From Acidimicrobiaceae bacterium (GTDB lineage Bacteria > Actinomycetota > Acidimicrobiia > Acidimicrobiales > Aldehydirespiratoraceae), in the NCBI GenBank assembly GCA_009843735.1, contig VYCW01000041.1, positions 25,879-89,878 on the forward strand: a DNA stretch of 64,000 nucleotides, in the 5' to 3' direction. The translations under genes were made by a program, and so were the position numbers. This document shows, one piece after another, positions 34,118-42,728 of the stretch; position 1 is the stretch's first letter, and the number at the start of each line of letters is the position of its first letter. Under the pieces are notes generated by a model. That model did no database searches. It was not told the DNA's origin and saw only the letters and a program-made list of their open reading frames with translations.

Positions 34118-34567
34118 ATGGTGGACAAGACCATCATCAACCCCAACATCGGCGCCGGCTGGAGCGCGCTTGCGACCTCCGATGTGGGCGAACTCGTCCA
34201 CTCCGGGGGCGTGGTAGTGGAGGCCGGCGACCTCACGTTCGTGTACCTGTCGGGCCGCACCGCCACCGACGGCGATAGCGACGTCGTCGTGGGCGTGGGC
34301 GACATCAAGGAGCAGACCCGCCAGGTCATCCGCAACCTGCTGTCAGCCCTCGAGCCGCTGGGCGGCACCATCGACGACATTGTCCGGGTGCGGGTCTACA
34401 TGACCCCCCCGTTCACGAAGGAGAAGTTCGGCCAGATCCACGACGCCCGGGCGGAGTTCTTCAACAAGGACCACTACCCGGCCAGCACGCTTGTGGTGGT
34501 CCACGGGCTGGCCCGGCCCGACGCCTTGATCGAGATCGACGCCGACGCGGTGATTTCCAAGAAGTAG
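34118..34567 (+). CDS. RidA/YjgF-family protein
   Basis: 149 residues of the Rid superfamily, with VYLSGRTATDGDSDV, TRQVIRNLLSALEPLGGTIDDIVRVRVYMT, and the typical ending RPDALIEIDADAVI. Family members deaminate reactive enamines/imines or hydrolyse amino-acrylate intermediates. The arginine seen in active Rid enzymes is not at the usual position (VYMTPP...), so it may be a Rid subfamily without deaminase activity. AAAGGAG precedes the ATG. Its neighbours on both sides are LLM oxidoreductases. Confidence 0.9.
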   Translation: MVDKTIINPNIGAGWSALATSDVGELVHSGGVVVEAGDLTFVYLSGRTATDGDSDVVVGVGDIKEQTRQVIRNLLSALEPLGGTIDDIVRVRVYMTPPFTKEKFGQIHDARAEFFNKDHYPASTLVVVHGLARPDALIEIDADAVISKK

Positions 34568-34606
34568 CACCGGCAACAGTTCCGGCGCCCGAAGCGCGGC
34601 CCAAGA

Positions 34607-35641
34607 ATGAAGATCGCACTCAACGTCCTCCAGCAGGGACCCGTATCCGGCGGGCCCGAGTGGTGGAAGCTGTGCGACGACGCCAGGGTGGACGTGATCG
34701 GACTGCCCGACTCGCCCGCACTGGTCCGCGAGCTGTACGTGGTGGCTGCGCTCTGCGCCCAGCAGACCTCGCGAGCGCGGATCATGACCTCGGTCACCAA
34801 CCCCCTGTCGCGGGATCCGTCGGTGACCGCGGCCTCCCTCCTGTCGCTGGAGGAGATCGCCCCCGGCCGGATCGCCTGCGGCATCGGCACCGGCGACAGC
34901 GCCCTGTGGGGGGTGGGGCTGCGCCCGGCCACGGTGGCCCAGTTGCGGGACTACATCGTCGCCGTGAAGGCCCTGCTGAGGGGCGAGGAGGCCGACTACC
35001 AGGGTCGCAGGTTCCGCATGCAGTGGACGGACATGCCGGTCCCCGCCGAGATCCCGGTGATCGTCCCGGTCTCGGGCCCGAAGGTCCTGCGCATGGCCTG
35101 CGAGGTGTCCGACGGGATGCTGCTGTCGATGGGCTTCGGAGCCCACAACGTGGACTACGTCCTGAGCCTCGTCGACGAGGGCTGCGCGGCCGCGGGCCGC
35201 GATCCGGGCGAGTTGGAGCTGTGGTGGAACTCCGAGATCGTCTTCGGCGACAGCGTCGAAGAAGCCCTCGGCCGGGGCATGGGCGTCGGCACTGAGTGGC
35301 TGACCATGGGGACGCTGAAGGGCAAGCAGATCCCCGAGCACCTCAGAGCGGCCCTGGTGCAGTTCAACGAGGACACCCACAACCTCGGCTCGGAATACCA
35401 GGACGAGAACCGCGAGCAGGCGTTGATCGCGCGGGCCCAGGAGCTGGGACTGTACGAGTGGCTGCTGGCTAGAGCGCCCGGACTGTGGGGCACGCCGGCC
35501 GACGTGGCCGCCAGGCTGCGGGAGCTCGAGTCGCAGGGCATGGACCGGTGGATGTTCTATGTGGGCCGCAGCGAGAGCGACCGCATGAACCAGCTGCGAC
35601 TCATCTGCGAGGGCGTCATGCCCCTGCTGGACCTTGGCTGA
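34607..35641 (+). CDS. LLM-class oxidoreductase, F420/FMN-type
   Basis: A 344-residue luciferase-like protein with KIALNVLQQGP at the start, SVTNPLSRDPSVTAASLLSLEEIAPGRIACGIGTGDSALWG, RDYIVAVKALLRGEEADYQG and EIPVIVPVSGPKVLRMACEVSDGML. The pattern is nearer the F420-dependent (MER/FGD-like) group than SsuD. ATG start 40 bases after the RidA gene; the next LLM gene begins inside its last codons. Substrate unknown. Confidence 0.88.
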   Translation: MKIALNVLQQGPVSGGPEWWKLCDDARVDVIGLPDSPALVRELYVVAALCAQQTSRARIMTSVTNPLSRDPSVTAASLLSLEEIAPGRIACGIGTGDSALWGVGLRPATVAQLRDYIVAVKALLRGEEADYQGRRFRMQWTDMPVPAEIPVIVPVSGPKVLRMACEVSDGMLLSMGFGAHNVDYVLSLVDEGCAAAGRDPGELELWWNSEIVFGDSVEEALGRGMGVGTEWLTMGTLKGKQIPEHLRAALVQFNEDTHNLGSEYQDENREQALIARAQELGLYEWLLARAPGLWGTPADVAARLRELESQGMDRWMFYVGRSESDRMNQLRLICEGVMPLLDLG

Positions 35642-36713
35642 CACAGGCCGCGATACGCCGCGGCCGCGTCTGGGCGTGGCCCTGGCGTGCGGTCCCTCCG
35701 ATGCGGTGGCCCTTGCCGTGGAGGCGGAGCGGGCCGGGTTCGACAGCGTCTGGACCACCGAGTTCAGCTGGCGCTCGGCCACCGCGCCGATGGCCGCCAT
35801 CGCCACCGCCACCGATCGGGTCGCCGTCGGCTCGGCCATCGCCTACGCGCTGGGGCGGAGCCCGGCGATCCTGGCCGCCGAGGCCCGCGACATCGACGAG
35901 CTCAGCGACGGGCGCCTCATCCTGGGACTCGGCAGCGCGCAGCCCGCCCGGATCCGCAGATGGCTCGGCACCGATCCGACTGACATTCCCGCCCGTGTCA
36001 CCGAGGTGATCGAATCGGTGCGTGCGCTGTGGAATCTGGGCGAGGATCCGGTGAGCTACTACGGACGCCATGTGCGGGTGGACATCGAGGCCACTTCGGG
36101 CGCGTACCCTCCCCGCCGCCGGGACGTCCCGATATTGCTGGCGGCCGTGAACCGCAGGATGCTCCGGGTGGCCGGCGCGGTCGCCGATGGACTCATCGCG
36201 CACCCGATTGTCGACGGTTCCGCCCTGCGCGAGCTCGTGCGGCCCACGCTGGACGCGGCCGCCGGCTCGGCCGGACGCACGACCGCTCCGCTAGTGGCGG
36301 CCATGGTGATCGTCGTGGTCGACGGCGACGAGGAGCGGGCCCGGCGGAATGCGGCCTCACAGATCGCGTTCTACGCGCAGCACCCCGCCTACGAGCCGCT
36401 GATGGCCCACTACGGCTTCGTCGGGGCCTCCGCCTCGATCCGCGACGCGGCCAGCCGCGGCGACTGGGACGCCGCGGTGGCGGCCGTGCCCGATCCGATG
36501 ATCGACCGCCTGTCGGTGGCCGGGCCCGCAGGCCTGGTCAAGGCCCGGATCAACGCCCGGATGGAGGCATCCGGCTGCGACACGCTGATCCTGCACACGC
36601 CGTCGATGCTGATGTCGGATCCCCACGCGAGGGCCTCCGGCGACCCGTCGTCGACCTACCGCCAGCACGCGTCCCGGCTGATCGACGCCTTCGCGGTCAG
36701 TCCTCGTCGATAG
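35634..36713 (+). CDS. LLM-class oxidoreductase
   Basis: A 359-residue luciferase-like protein beginning LGVALACGPSDAVALAVEAERAGFDSVW and continuing through RVAVGSAIAYALGRSPAILAAEARDIDELSDGRLILGLGS, IESVRALWNLGEDPVSYYG and PRRRDVPILLAAVNRRMLRVAGAVADGL. The likely start is TTG at 35634, overlapping the previous stop by eight bases; no ATG lies before the conserved barrel start. Its end overlaps the convergent MaoC gene by 17 bases. It is the last of three LLM genes in this run. Confidence 0.85.
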   Translation: MADTGRDTPRPRLGVALACGPSDAVALAVEAERAGFDSVWTTEFSWRSATAPMAAIATATDRVAVGSAIAYALGRSPAILAAEARDIDELSDGRLILGLGSAQPARIRRWLGTDPTDIPARVTEVIESVRALWNLGEDPVSYYGRHVRVDIEATSGAYPPRRRDVPILLAAVNRRMLRVAGAVADGLIAHPIVDGSALRELVRPTLDAAAGSAGRTTAPLVAAMVIVVVDGDEERARRNAASQIAFYAQHPAYEPLMAHYGFVGASASIRDAASRGDWDAAVAAVPDPMIDRLSVAGPAGLVKARINARMEASGCDTLILHTPSMLMSDPHARASGDPSSTYRQHASRLIDAFAVSPRR

Positions 36714-37221
36714 TGAGCGGTCGGGCCGCCTCCGGGAACATCCCAACGTCGTGTGAGCAGCCGCGCCTGTAGATGAGGGCGCTGCGTACGTAGCTGAGGC
36801 ACTCATCGCCGTCCTGGTTGAGGCCGCGGGTGCGCACGGTGACGATGCCGGCGTGGGGACGGGACGCGGACTCGCGCACCGCGAGCACGATGCTCTCGGC
36901 ATAGAGCGTGTCGCCCACGAACACGGGGTGGGTGAAGCGCACCTCGTCGAAGCCGAGGTTGGCCATGGCCTGCTGGCTCACGTCGGACACCGACTGGCCC
37001 AGCACCAGCGCCAGCGTCAGCCCCGAGTTGACCAGCAGCTTCCCGAACTCGGACCGCTCGGCGTAGTGGCTGTTGAAGTGCATCATGTTGGTGTTGCAGG
37101 TCAGCAAGGTGAACCAGGTGTTGTCAGCCTCGCTGATGGTGCGCCCCAGCGGATGCCGGTAGACGTCGCCCACCTCGAAGTCCTCGAAGTGGCGGCCCTC
37201 CCAGCCCGGCTTCACCGTCAC
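36697..37221 (-). CDS. MaoC-like hotdog dehydratase
   Basis: A 174-residue single hotdog-fold protein. It opens with GRHFEDFEVGDVYRHPLGRTISEADN and has the active-site helix region MHFNSHYAERSEFGKLLVNSGLTLALVLGQ, then VRFTHPVFVGDTLYAESIVL. The pattern resembles MaoC-type enoyl-CoA or mesaconyl-CoA hydratases. Start GTG overlaps the Rieske stop as GTGA, so the two are coupled. The Asp/His pair that MaoC hydratases use appears altered (NSHYAE instead of NPIHxD), so hydratase activity is probable but not sure. Confidence 0.83.
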   Translation of the reverse strand: MTVKPGWEGRHFEDFEVGDVYRHPLGRTISEADNTWFTLLTCNTNMMHFNSHYAERSEFGKLLVNSGLTLALVLGQSVSDVSQQAMANLGFDEVRFTHPVFVGDTLYAESIVLAVRESASRPHAGIVTVRTRGLNQDGDECLSYVRSALIYRRGCSHDVGMFPEAARPLTIDED

Positions 37222-38333
37222 CGCGCCACCCCGGCGAGCTCCGAGCCTTTCGGCGACCCGGCGTCGGGGTCCAGCACCGAGCCCACCATCTCCAGCAGGC
37301 GGCGCTGGAACACCGTCACCCGCAGCTCGGCGTCGTGGCGGGGCCCGGGCCGGTAAAAGGCCGACTGCACGCCGCGCTGCATCCTCTCGCACACGTCGAA
37401 GTCCTCGCGCTGGACCCGCGACAGCAACTCGGTTCCGGCCCGCACGTCCGCGTCCGGGTCATGCGAGAGGCTGAGGACCCGGGCCCGCGTGGTCGTGGGG
37501 CTCGTCGGGGTCCACCACATGATGGTGGCCCCGCCAGTGGGGAAGCCGATCACGTGGAGGTTTGGGAACACGTAGCAGCCCAGCGAGCCCTGGGCGGCCT
37601 TGCCCTCCAGGCCGGGGCGGGCTTCGGCCGGCAGCTCCGACTCCTGCCAGGGAACGGCGGCCACCGCGGTGGTGTCCCCGGCGGATTCGCTGAGGCCCTC
37701 GAGATCCACCAGCGCGGCGATCGATCCCTCGTGAACTATGGAGAGGTGGTAGTCGCAGATGGCGTTGTCCATCACCAGCTTCCAGTTGGCCGCGATCGGA
37801 TCGTCGAGCGACGCGCCGAGTCCCATGCCGGCAATGTCGTGGCCGCTCAGCAACTCGGGAATGTCCTCGAGGTAGTCGAGCAGTTCGGGAGCGTCTCCGC
37901 TGACGTTGACGAAGACCAGCCCCTCCCAGGTGTCGAGACGCAGCTCAGTGAGCCCCAGCTGCGACGGGTCAAGCGGCGTGGCGAACAGGTTCCGGCGAGG
38001 GATGCCGGTGAGCCGGCCGTCCAGCTCGAAGGTCCAGCCGTGGTACGGGCACACAATGCGCCGCCCGCAGTTGCCCTGGCCGTCCACCAGCAGGCTCGCC
38101 CGGTGCGGGCAGACGTTGGCGAAGGCCCGCAGATCGCCGTCGCTGCCGCGCAGCACCACAACCGGCTCCGAGCCGATCGTCTCCGACACGAAATCACCGG
38201 GCTCCGGCAGCCAACGCTCGTGAGCCACGAACATCCAGCTGCCACCGAATACCCACTCCATCTCGGCCTCGTAGAAGGCCGGGGACCGGTACACCTCCGG
38301 GTCCATCAGGCCGGTCGGGCCTACTTCGAACAC
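37218..38333 (-). CDS. Rieske non-heme iron oxygenase, alpha-subunit type
   Basis: A 371-residue ring-hydroxylating-type oxygenase. The Rieske [2Fe-2S] ligands are CPHRA and CPYHGW, and the mononuclear iron motif is DNAICDYHLSIVHEG (D...H...H). The central beta sheet and C-terminal ending DPDAGSP are typical. GTG start. It is coupled to MaoC and divergent from a diiron-candidate gene across a palindromic site. A reductase partner is not visible in the window. About 40 percent of positions look shared with the second Rieske protein here (43620-44765), by eye only. Confidence 0.92.
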   Translation of the reverse strand: MFEVGPTGLMDPEVYRSPAFYEAEMEWVFGGSWMFVAHERWLPEPGDFVSETIGSEPVVVLRGSDGDLRAFANVCPHRASLLVDGQGNCGRRIVCPYHGWTFELDGRLTGIPRRNLFATPLDPSQLGLTELRLDTWEGLVFVNVSGDAPELLDYLEDIPELLSGHDIAGMGLGASLDDPIAANWKLVMDNAICDYHLSIVHEGSIAALVDLEGLSESAGDTTAVAAVPWQESELPAEARPGLEGKAAQGSLGCYVFPNLHVIGFPTGGATIMWWTPTSPTTTRARVLSLSHDPDADVRAGTELLSRVQREDFDVCERMQRGVQSAFYRPGPRHDAELRVTVFQRRLLEMVGSVLDPDAGSPKGSELAGVAR

Positions 38334-38377
38334 GCCTTGCAGGGTAGGAAGCCGGCCGGCTGCCCGTCAAACGCCGG

Positions 38378-38396
38378 CAATACGTCTGATGTATTG
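38378..38396. promoter_or_regulatory. Candidate GntR operator (site 2), palindromic
   Basis: CAATAC-GTCTGAT-GTATTG is a perfect 6-bp inverted repeat around a seven-base centre that retains the GTCTGA core of the other sites. It lies between the divergent Rieske (minus) and diiron-candidate (plus) genes, so it could control both. Confidence 0.5.
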
Positions 38397-38435
38397 TCGG
38401 CCGAGCCCGTCCTGTGCCTACCAACGGAGGCAGCC

Positions 38436-39173
38436 ATGACCGCACGGACCGCCCTGGAGCTGGTCGACGAGATCAACGAGATCGTCGAGGCCCGCCACAT
38501 CAAGGAACATCCGCTAGTTGAGGAGATCCGTTCCGGGAGGGCGTCGCGGGCCGCCATCGCCGGATTCCTGAGGAACTTCTACCAGATCGGTCCCCGGCCC
38601 TCGCCCCAGGCCGACTGCGCCATCTTCGCCAAGTGCCCCGAGGACCCCGAGATCTTCCACCACCTGTTCGAGGACGTAATCCTGGAGGAGGGTGCGGGCA
38701 CCGAGTCGGGCACCGAGCGGCACCTGAACGTGTTCCTGGAGCACGCCCAAGCCTTCGGGCTCACCCAGGACGACCTCGACAACAACCCGACCATCCCCGA
38801 GTGCAAGGCATTCGTGCACTGGCGCTACTACCTGGCCTACAAGGGCGACTGGCTGGGCGCCATCGCCGGCATCGCCTTCATCGAGGGAGCCTCGGCCCGG
38901 CGCAACGACATCATCATCGACGGGCTGGTGGAGCACTACGGCTTCGAGCGGGGCGCGCCCGACCTGCTGTTCTGGGAGCTGCACGCCTCCGAGATCGAGG
39001 AGGGCCACGGCGACATCGGCGGGGTGGTGGTGAGCCGGTACGCCAACGACGCCCACACCCAGGAGTCGGTGCTGGACGCGGTGGTCACCAGCATCGACCT
39101 GCAGTGGCTGGCCTTCGACGGCATGCACCGCGCCTTCTTCCTGGAAGACCCCGCCTACGAACGCTGGCGCTGA
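38436..39173 (+). CDS. Heme-oxygenase-like TenA/PQQC-fold protein, candidate diiron oxidase
   Basis: The 245-residue all-helical protein belongs to the TenA/PqqC/iron-containing redox family. Helix 1 has HPLVEEIRSG and RNFYQIG; possible metal ligands include Glu/His in DVILEEGAGTESGTERHL, Glu in AFIEGAS, and Glu/His in FWELHASEIEEGHGDIGG. Heme-oxygenase-like diiron oxidases (UndA, SznF type) use this set for N-oxygenation or C-C cleavage, while TenA-like proteins use Cys chemistry; the ELH-EEGH pattern favours diiron. ATG start with ACGGAGG eight bases upstream. Diverges from the Rieske gene across site 2. Confidence 0.75.
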   Translation: MTARTALELVDEINEIVEARHIKEHPLVEEIRSGRASRAAIAGFLRNFYQIGPRPSPQADCAIFAKCPEDPEIFHHLFEDVILEEGAGTESGTERHLNVFLEHAQAFGLTQDDLDNNPTIPECKAFVHWRYYLAYKGDWLGAIAGIAFIEGASARRNDIIIDGLVEHYGFERGAPDLLFWELHASEIEEGHGDIGGVVVSRYANDAHTQESVLDAVVTSIDLQWLAFDGMHRAFFLEDPAYERWR

Positions 39174-39183
39174 CCACCCCCGC

Positions 39184-39231
39184 GAATTGGCAGCAGGATG
39201 CCCCCTAGGGGGGTCGATTGGCTGCCAATTC
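39184..39231. terminator. Bidirectional hairpin between convergent genes
   Basis: GAATTGGCAGC (39184-39194) and GCTGCCAATTC (39221-39231) are perfect 11-bp arms. The loop contains a second stem, CCCCC-TA-GGGGG. It fills the 59 bases between two converging stops. No T-run follows, so it is either a rho-assisted or structure-only terminator. Confidence 0.6.
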
Positions 39232-39232
39232 C

Positions 39233-40072
39233 TCAGTGGCGGGCGAAGTAGTCCCGGATCAGCCGGCCGACCTCGGCGGGGTGCTCGAGGTTGGGCTCGT
39301 GGCCCCCTGGGACCACCGTCGATGAGAACGAGTCGCCCAACTCCGCCATCCTGGCGGCCCAACCCTGCTCGAGCAGCGGATCGTTGGCTCCCTCCACCCA
39401 CAGGATCGGCGTCGGGCAGTGCCGCAGCGGCTCGGGCCAGTCGTCGGTGCCGGTGCGGGGCCCGGCGGCCGGATTGCGGACGTGCAGGGCGCTGAGGGAC
39501 TCCCAGTGGCCCGGGATCATGCTGTTGTCGAAGCGGCGCTGGAAGTGGTCGTCCATGCCGTCGGCACTGCTGACCAGCATGGCGGTGAGCCGGGCTGCGG
39601 CATCCAGGCTGGGCGAGTAGTCGCTCAGCCGCTCGATCCCTCCCGGCACCCGGTAGAGGCGGCCACCGGTCCCGGCGATGGCCACCGCGGCCCTCACATT
39701 CCATCCCCACCTGGACTCTGCTGTTCCCCGGGCCACGATCTCGGCCCCGAAGGAGCTCCCCGCGAAGAACACCGGGTCGTCCAGCCCGAGGACTCCGCAG
39801 ATCGCGGCCAGGTGCTCGAGCCGGTAGTCGTAGGGCGACCGGTCGAAGTAGCAGACCTTGTCGGTCCCGCCCCAACCGATGAGGTCGGGGGCGATCACGT
39901 GGTAGTCGGGGGCGAGCTGGTCGATCACCCCGTCCCAGCACAGCGCGGCATCGGTGCCGTAGGCCCCGTCGTGAACCAGCACCACCGCGGGCCGGCCCGG
40001 CTCACCCGCCTCGATAAGACGGGTGCGGAACCCACCCGCCCGTATGAACCTGGTGTGGAAGGCCGCTGCCAT
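39233..40072 (-). CDS. Alpha/beta hydrolase
   Basis: A 279-residue alpha/beta-hydrolase with oxyanion region VVLVHDGAYG, nucleophile elbow GSSFGAE (Ser), Asp in VEGANDPLL and His in PGGHEPNLEHP. PDLIGWGGTDK follows the usual order. The ATG at 40072 is the first Met before the domain. It diverges from another hydrolase gene by 49 bases. Esterase, C-C hydrolase (meta-cleavage product) or lactonase activities fit a region with Rieske oxygenases; no choice can be made. Confidence 0.88.
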   Translation of the reverse strand: MAAAFHTRFIRAGGFRTRLIEAGEPGRPAVVLVHDGAYGTDAALCWDGVIDQLAPDYHVIAPDLIGWGGTDKVCYFDRSPYDYRLEHLAAICGVLGLDDPVFFAGSSFGAEIVARGTAESRWGWNVRAAVAIAGTGGRLYRVPGGIERLSDYSPSLDAAARLTAMLVSSADGMDDHFQRRFDNSMIPGHWESLSALHVRNPAAGPRTGTDDWPEPLRHCPTPILWVEGANDPLLEQGWAARMAELGDSFSSTVVPGGHEPNLEHPAEVGRLIRDYFARH

Positions 40073-40121
40073 AGTCGGCGTACAGTAGCGGCCGGCACAG
40101 GTCCGGCAGGAAGGCGAGGGC

Positions 40122-40943
40122 GTGATCCAGTATCCGGTTGAGGCCGGCGGCATGCTCACCCGTGTGCTCGCGGCCGGTGAGGGAGACGACCACCTGGTGC
40201 TGGTCCACGGCGTTGGGGCCCGTGCCGACCGCTGGCGCCGCAACGTCGATCCTCTGGCCGGCGCGGGCTGGCACGTGCATGCGCTGGACCTGCCCGGCCA
40301 CGGGCTGGCCCAGAAGGGCGACGGACCGGACTACACCGTGCCGGGATACGCCCGCTTCCTCGAGGGCTTCCTCGACGTGATCGGGGCCGCCACCGCGGTG
40401 CTGGTGGGAACGTCGCTGGGCGGTCACGCGGTGGCCACCCTCGCCTGCCGGTGCCCGGAGCGGGTGCGGGCCCTAGTGCTGGTGGGCAGCATCGGACTGA
40501 TCCCCTGGGGAGCCGAGCGCCGGGCCGGCACCCGCGGCCGGCTCACCGACGCCTCTCGGGAGGGCATCGAGCGCAAGCTGCGGCTCCTGCTGCACGATGA
40601 GACGATGGTGACCGAGGAGTGGCTGACCGAAGAGTTCCTGATCAACAACTCTCCGGGAGCGGCGGAGTCGTTCCGCCAGATATCGGACTACGTCGCCGAC
40701 CACATAGACGACGATGTCATCGGGCCGAGGCTGGCGGAGCTGGAGAACGGGCCGCCGATCCAGCTGATCTGGGGCCGACAGGAGCGAGCGGTGCCGCTCG
40801 AGACCGGGCTGGCCGCCCACAAATTGCTGCCCACCTCGGAGCTCGCCGTCATCGACGCGACGTCACACGCGCCGTACTACGAGCAGCCCGAGGAGTTCAA
40901 CCGGGTCCTGCTCGACTTCCTGGAACGCGCCGCCGGGCGCTGA
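40122..40943 (+). CDS. Alpha/beta hydrolase, C-C hydrolase-like
   Basis: 273 residues with LVLVHGVGARADRW (oxyanion), ALDLPGHGLAQ, GTSLGGHAV nucleophile elbow (Ser), IQLIWGRQERAVP (acid) and TSHAPYYEQPEEF (His). The arrangement resembles MhpC/BphD-type meta-cleavage product hydrolases. GTG start. It is convergent with the GntR gene, ending 51 bases before it. Confidence 0.88.
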   Translation: MIQYPVEAGGMLTRVLAAGEGDDHLVLVHGVGARADRWRRNVDPLAGAGWHVHALDLPGHGLAQKGDGPDYTVPGYARFLEGFLDVIGAATAVLVGTSLGGHAVATLACRCPERVRALVLVGSIGLIPWGAERRAGTRGRLTDASREGIERKLRLLLHDETMVTEEWLTEEFLINNSPGAAESFRQISDYVADHIDDDVIGPRLAELENGPPIQLIWGRQERAVPLETGLAAHKLLPTSELAVIDATSHAPYYEQPEEFNRVLLDFLERAAGR

Positions 40944-40994
40944 GCGACTCCCTAACTGTCACCACCGGCGAAATTGATGCCCGCAATGGGCCTC

Positions 40995-41786
40995 TTAGCC
41001 GGCGGAATCTCCATCAATTTCTGGAGGGGCGACCCGGTCGATTCGCTCGTACATCGACCGCAGCCGCTCCAGATGGTTGTGCATGAGCCGGGCCGACGCC
41101 TCCGCGTCGCCCGCGGCGATGGCGTCGCAGATGTCGCGATGATCGCGGTCCACTGCCGCTCCGAACTCCGGCGAGGCCCGATCCCGCATGAACCGGGTCC
41201 GGAGCACGCTGAACATCGGTCTGGCGATCACTTCCAGTAGCCGGTTGCCCGACGCCTCCATGATGGCGACGTGGAAGTCCCTGTGTCCCTCGAAGTCCGC
41301 AGCCAGATCGACCTCGGCGCCCGTGTCCAGAGTGGCCTTGAGGCGCTGGAGCTGATCCTCGTCGCGCCGCAGGGCCGCTAGCCGGGCCGAGGGCACCTCG
41401 ATCAGCTCGCGAGCCTCGAGGATCTCATCGACCGACACGACGTCCGCGCCCGACAGCAGCCCGATGGTGGTCTCCAGGTAGGTCAGGACATGCTCGGCGG
41501 AGGGCTCGGCCACGAACGTCCCGCCGTTCACGCCCCGCTTGGTCATCACCAGGCTCTGCGATGACAGGCCTCTCAGCGCCTCGCGGACCGTGCTGCGGCT
41601 CACCCCGAACTGCAGGGCCATCTCGCCCTCGGCCGGCAGACGCTCGCCCACCGCGAGGGTTCCCTTCATGATCAGCTCCTGCAGCTGGTTGGCCACCTGC
41701 TGGTAGGCGGGCAGCACCCGGCTGACGGGCAGGCCCGACTGCTCAACGAGCGCCTCGGATTGCGCCGACGCGGGCTCAGTCTGCAA
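40995..41786 (-). CDS. GntR-family transcriptional regulator, FCD subfamily
   Basis: A 263-residue regulator. The winged helix-turn-helix spans about residues 27-95 (LQELIMKGTLAVGERLPAEGEMALQFGVSRSTVREALRGL), followed by an all-helical FCD ligand/metal domain (about 105-255) with DFEGHRDFHVAIMEASGNRLL. TTG 41786 is the most upstream start keeping a short N-terminal tail. It is divergent from the SDR gene, and site 3 lies in the shared 147-base region. FadR-type FCD proteins bind pseudo-palindromes with spacing like the TGTCNGAC element, so this is the natural candidate for the regulator of all six sites. Confidence 0.93.
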   Translation of the reverse strand: MQTEPASAQSEALVEQSGLPVSRVLPAYQQVANQLQELIMKGTLAVGERLPAEGEMALQFGVSRSTVREALRGLSSQSLVMTKRGVNGGTFVAEPSAEHVLTYLETTIGLLSGADVVSVDEILEARELIEVPSARLAALRRDEDQLQRLKATLDTGAEVDLAADFEGHRDFHVAIMEASGNRLLEVIARPMFSVLRTRFMRDRASPEFGAAVDRDHRDICDAIAAGDAEASARLMHNHLERLRSMYERIDRVAPPEIDGDSAG

Positions 41787-41878
41787 TCCAGGCTCCCAAG
41801 AGGCCGAGCGAACGCGCTTGCTCTAGAGCCGGCACAGTCACGGCGGCGATGCTAGCCCCCGGTGGAGAGTGGCGCGTT

Positions 41879-41907
41879 TTGACCCTCAAGTGTCAGACCT
41901 TTACGCT
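41879..41907 (+). promoter_or_regulatory. Promoter with operator (site 3) for the SDR-FAH-Rieske operon
   Basis: TTGACC (41879-41884), a 17-base spacer and TACGCT (41902-41907) form a -35/-10 pair. The spacer holds AAGTGTCAGACCTTT (41888-41902), so a bound repressor would block polymerase. Transcription would start near 41914, 20 bases before the SDR ATG, leaving the GGAGG site in the leader. The region is shared with the divergent GntR gene. Confidence 0.7.
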
Positions 41908-41933
41908 GGCGGCACACGGCACGGGAGGCTCCG

Positions 41934-42701
41934 ATGTTCTCTCTTCAGGGTCGAACAGCGCTGCTGACCGGCGGAGCGGGCGGTCTCGGGCGAGCCGTGG
42001 CGGCTGCCCTCGCGGAGCAGGGCGCATCGGTGGCCATCGCCGACCTGCGCCCCGACGTGGCCGACGGCCTGGCCCGAGAACTGGCCCAAGGCCACCCGGA
42101 TCAGGCCTTCGCCGGGCTGGCCATGGACGTCACCGACGAGGCCAGCGTCGTATCGGGTGTCGCCGAGGCCACCACTGCCGTTGGCTCACCCGACATCGCA
42201 GTGCTCCTCGCCGGCATCGGCGAGTTGCAGCCGATCGCCACCATGAGCTTCCAGCAGTGGCGTCACATGCTGGCGATCCACCTCGACGGCACGTTTCTGG
42301 GGATCCGCCACACGGTCAACCCGATGATCGAGCGGGGCTGGGGACGGGTCATCTGCTTCTCGTCGATCGCATCCCTGCAGGGCGTCGCCCGCCAGGCTCA
42401 CTACGCGGCCGGCAAGGGCGGCGTCGACGGGCTGGTGCGGTCGTTCAGCCGCGAGGTCGCCGGCGACGGAGTGACCGTGAACGCCATCGCACCGGGCTAC
42501 ACCGAGTCGCCCCTCAACGAGGTGGCCCCACCGGGGCGGATCGAGGCCCTGACCGAGAGCGTCCCCGCGGGCCGGTTCGGGTACCCGTCGGAGATCGGAG
42601 CCCTGGCCGCATACCTGGCGTCGGACGAGGCCGCCTACCTGACCGGCCAGATCATCAGTCCCAACGGCGGGTTCAAGTACTGCCACCACCTCGGCGACTA
42701 G
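41934..42701 (+). CDS. Short-chain dehydrogenase/reductase
   Basis: A 255-residue classical SDR with TGGAGGLGRAV (cofactor), Asp in IADLRPD after beta2 (NAD preference), an unusual LLAGIGELQ in place of NNAG, catalytic Ser in CFSSIAS, and HYAAGKGG supplying Tyr and Lys. First gene of a plus-strand operon with FAH hydrolase and Rieske oxygenase, directly downstream of site 3. GGAGG precedes the ATG by seven bases. It should oxidise a secondary alcohol or dihydrodiol in the pathway. Confidence 0.93.
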   Translation: MFSLQGRTALLTGGAGGLGRAVAAALAEQGASVAIADLRPDVADGLARELAQGHPDQAFAGLAMDVTDEASVVSGVAEATTAVGSPDIAVLLAGIGELQPIATMSFQQWRHMLAIHLDGTFLGIRHTVNPMIERGWGRVICFSSIASLQGVARQAHYAAGKGGVDGLVRSFSREVAGDGVTVNAIAPGYTESPLNEVAPPGRIEALTESVPAGRFGYPSEIGALAAYLASDEAAYLTGQIISPNGGFKYCHHLGD

Positions 42702-42728
42702 ACACGGAGAAGGACACGGAGATCCCCT

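Noticed and set aside
33023..36713. Assignment of the LLM-RidA genes as the Rut pyrimidine pathway
   Set aside because: RutB-, RutE- and RutF-like partners are missing and the LLM sequences are not convincingly RutA; only the general C-N oxygenation theme is kept.
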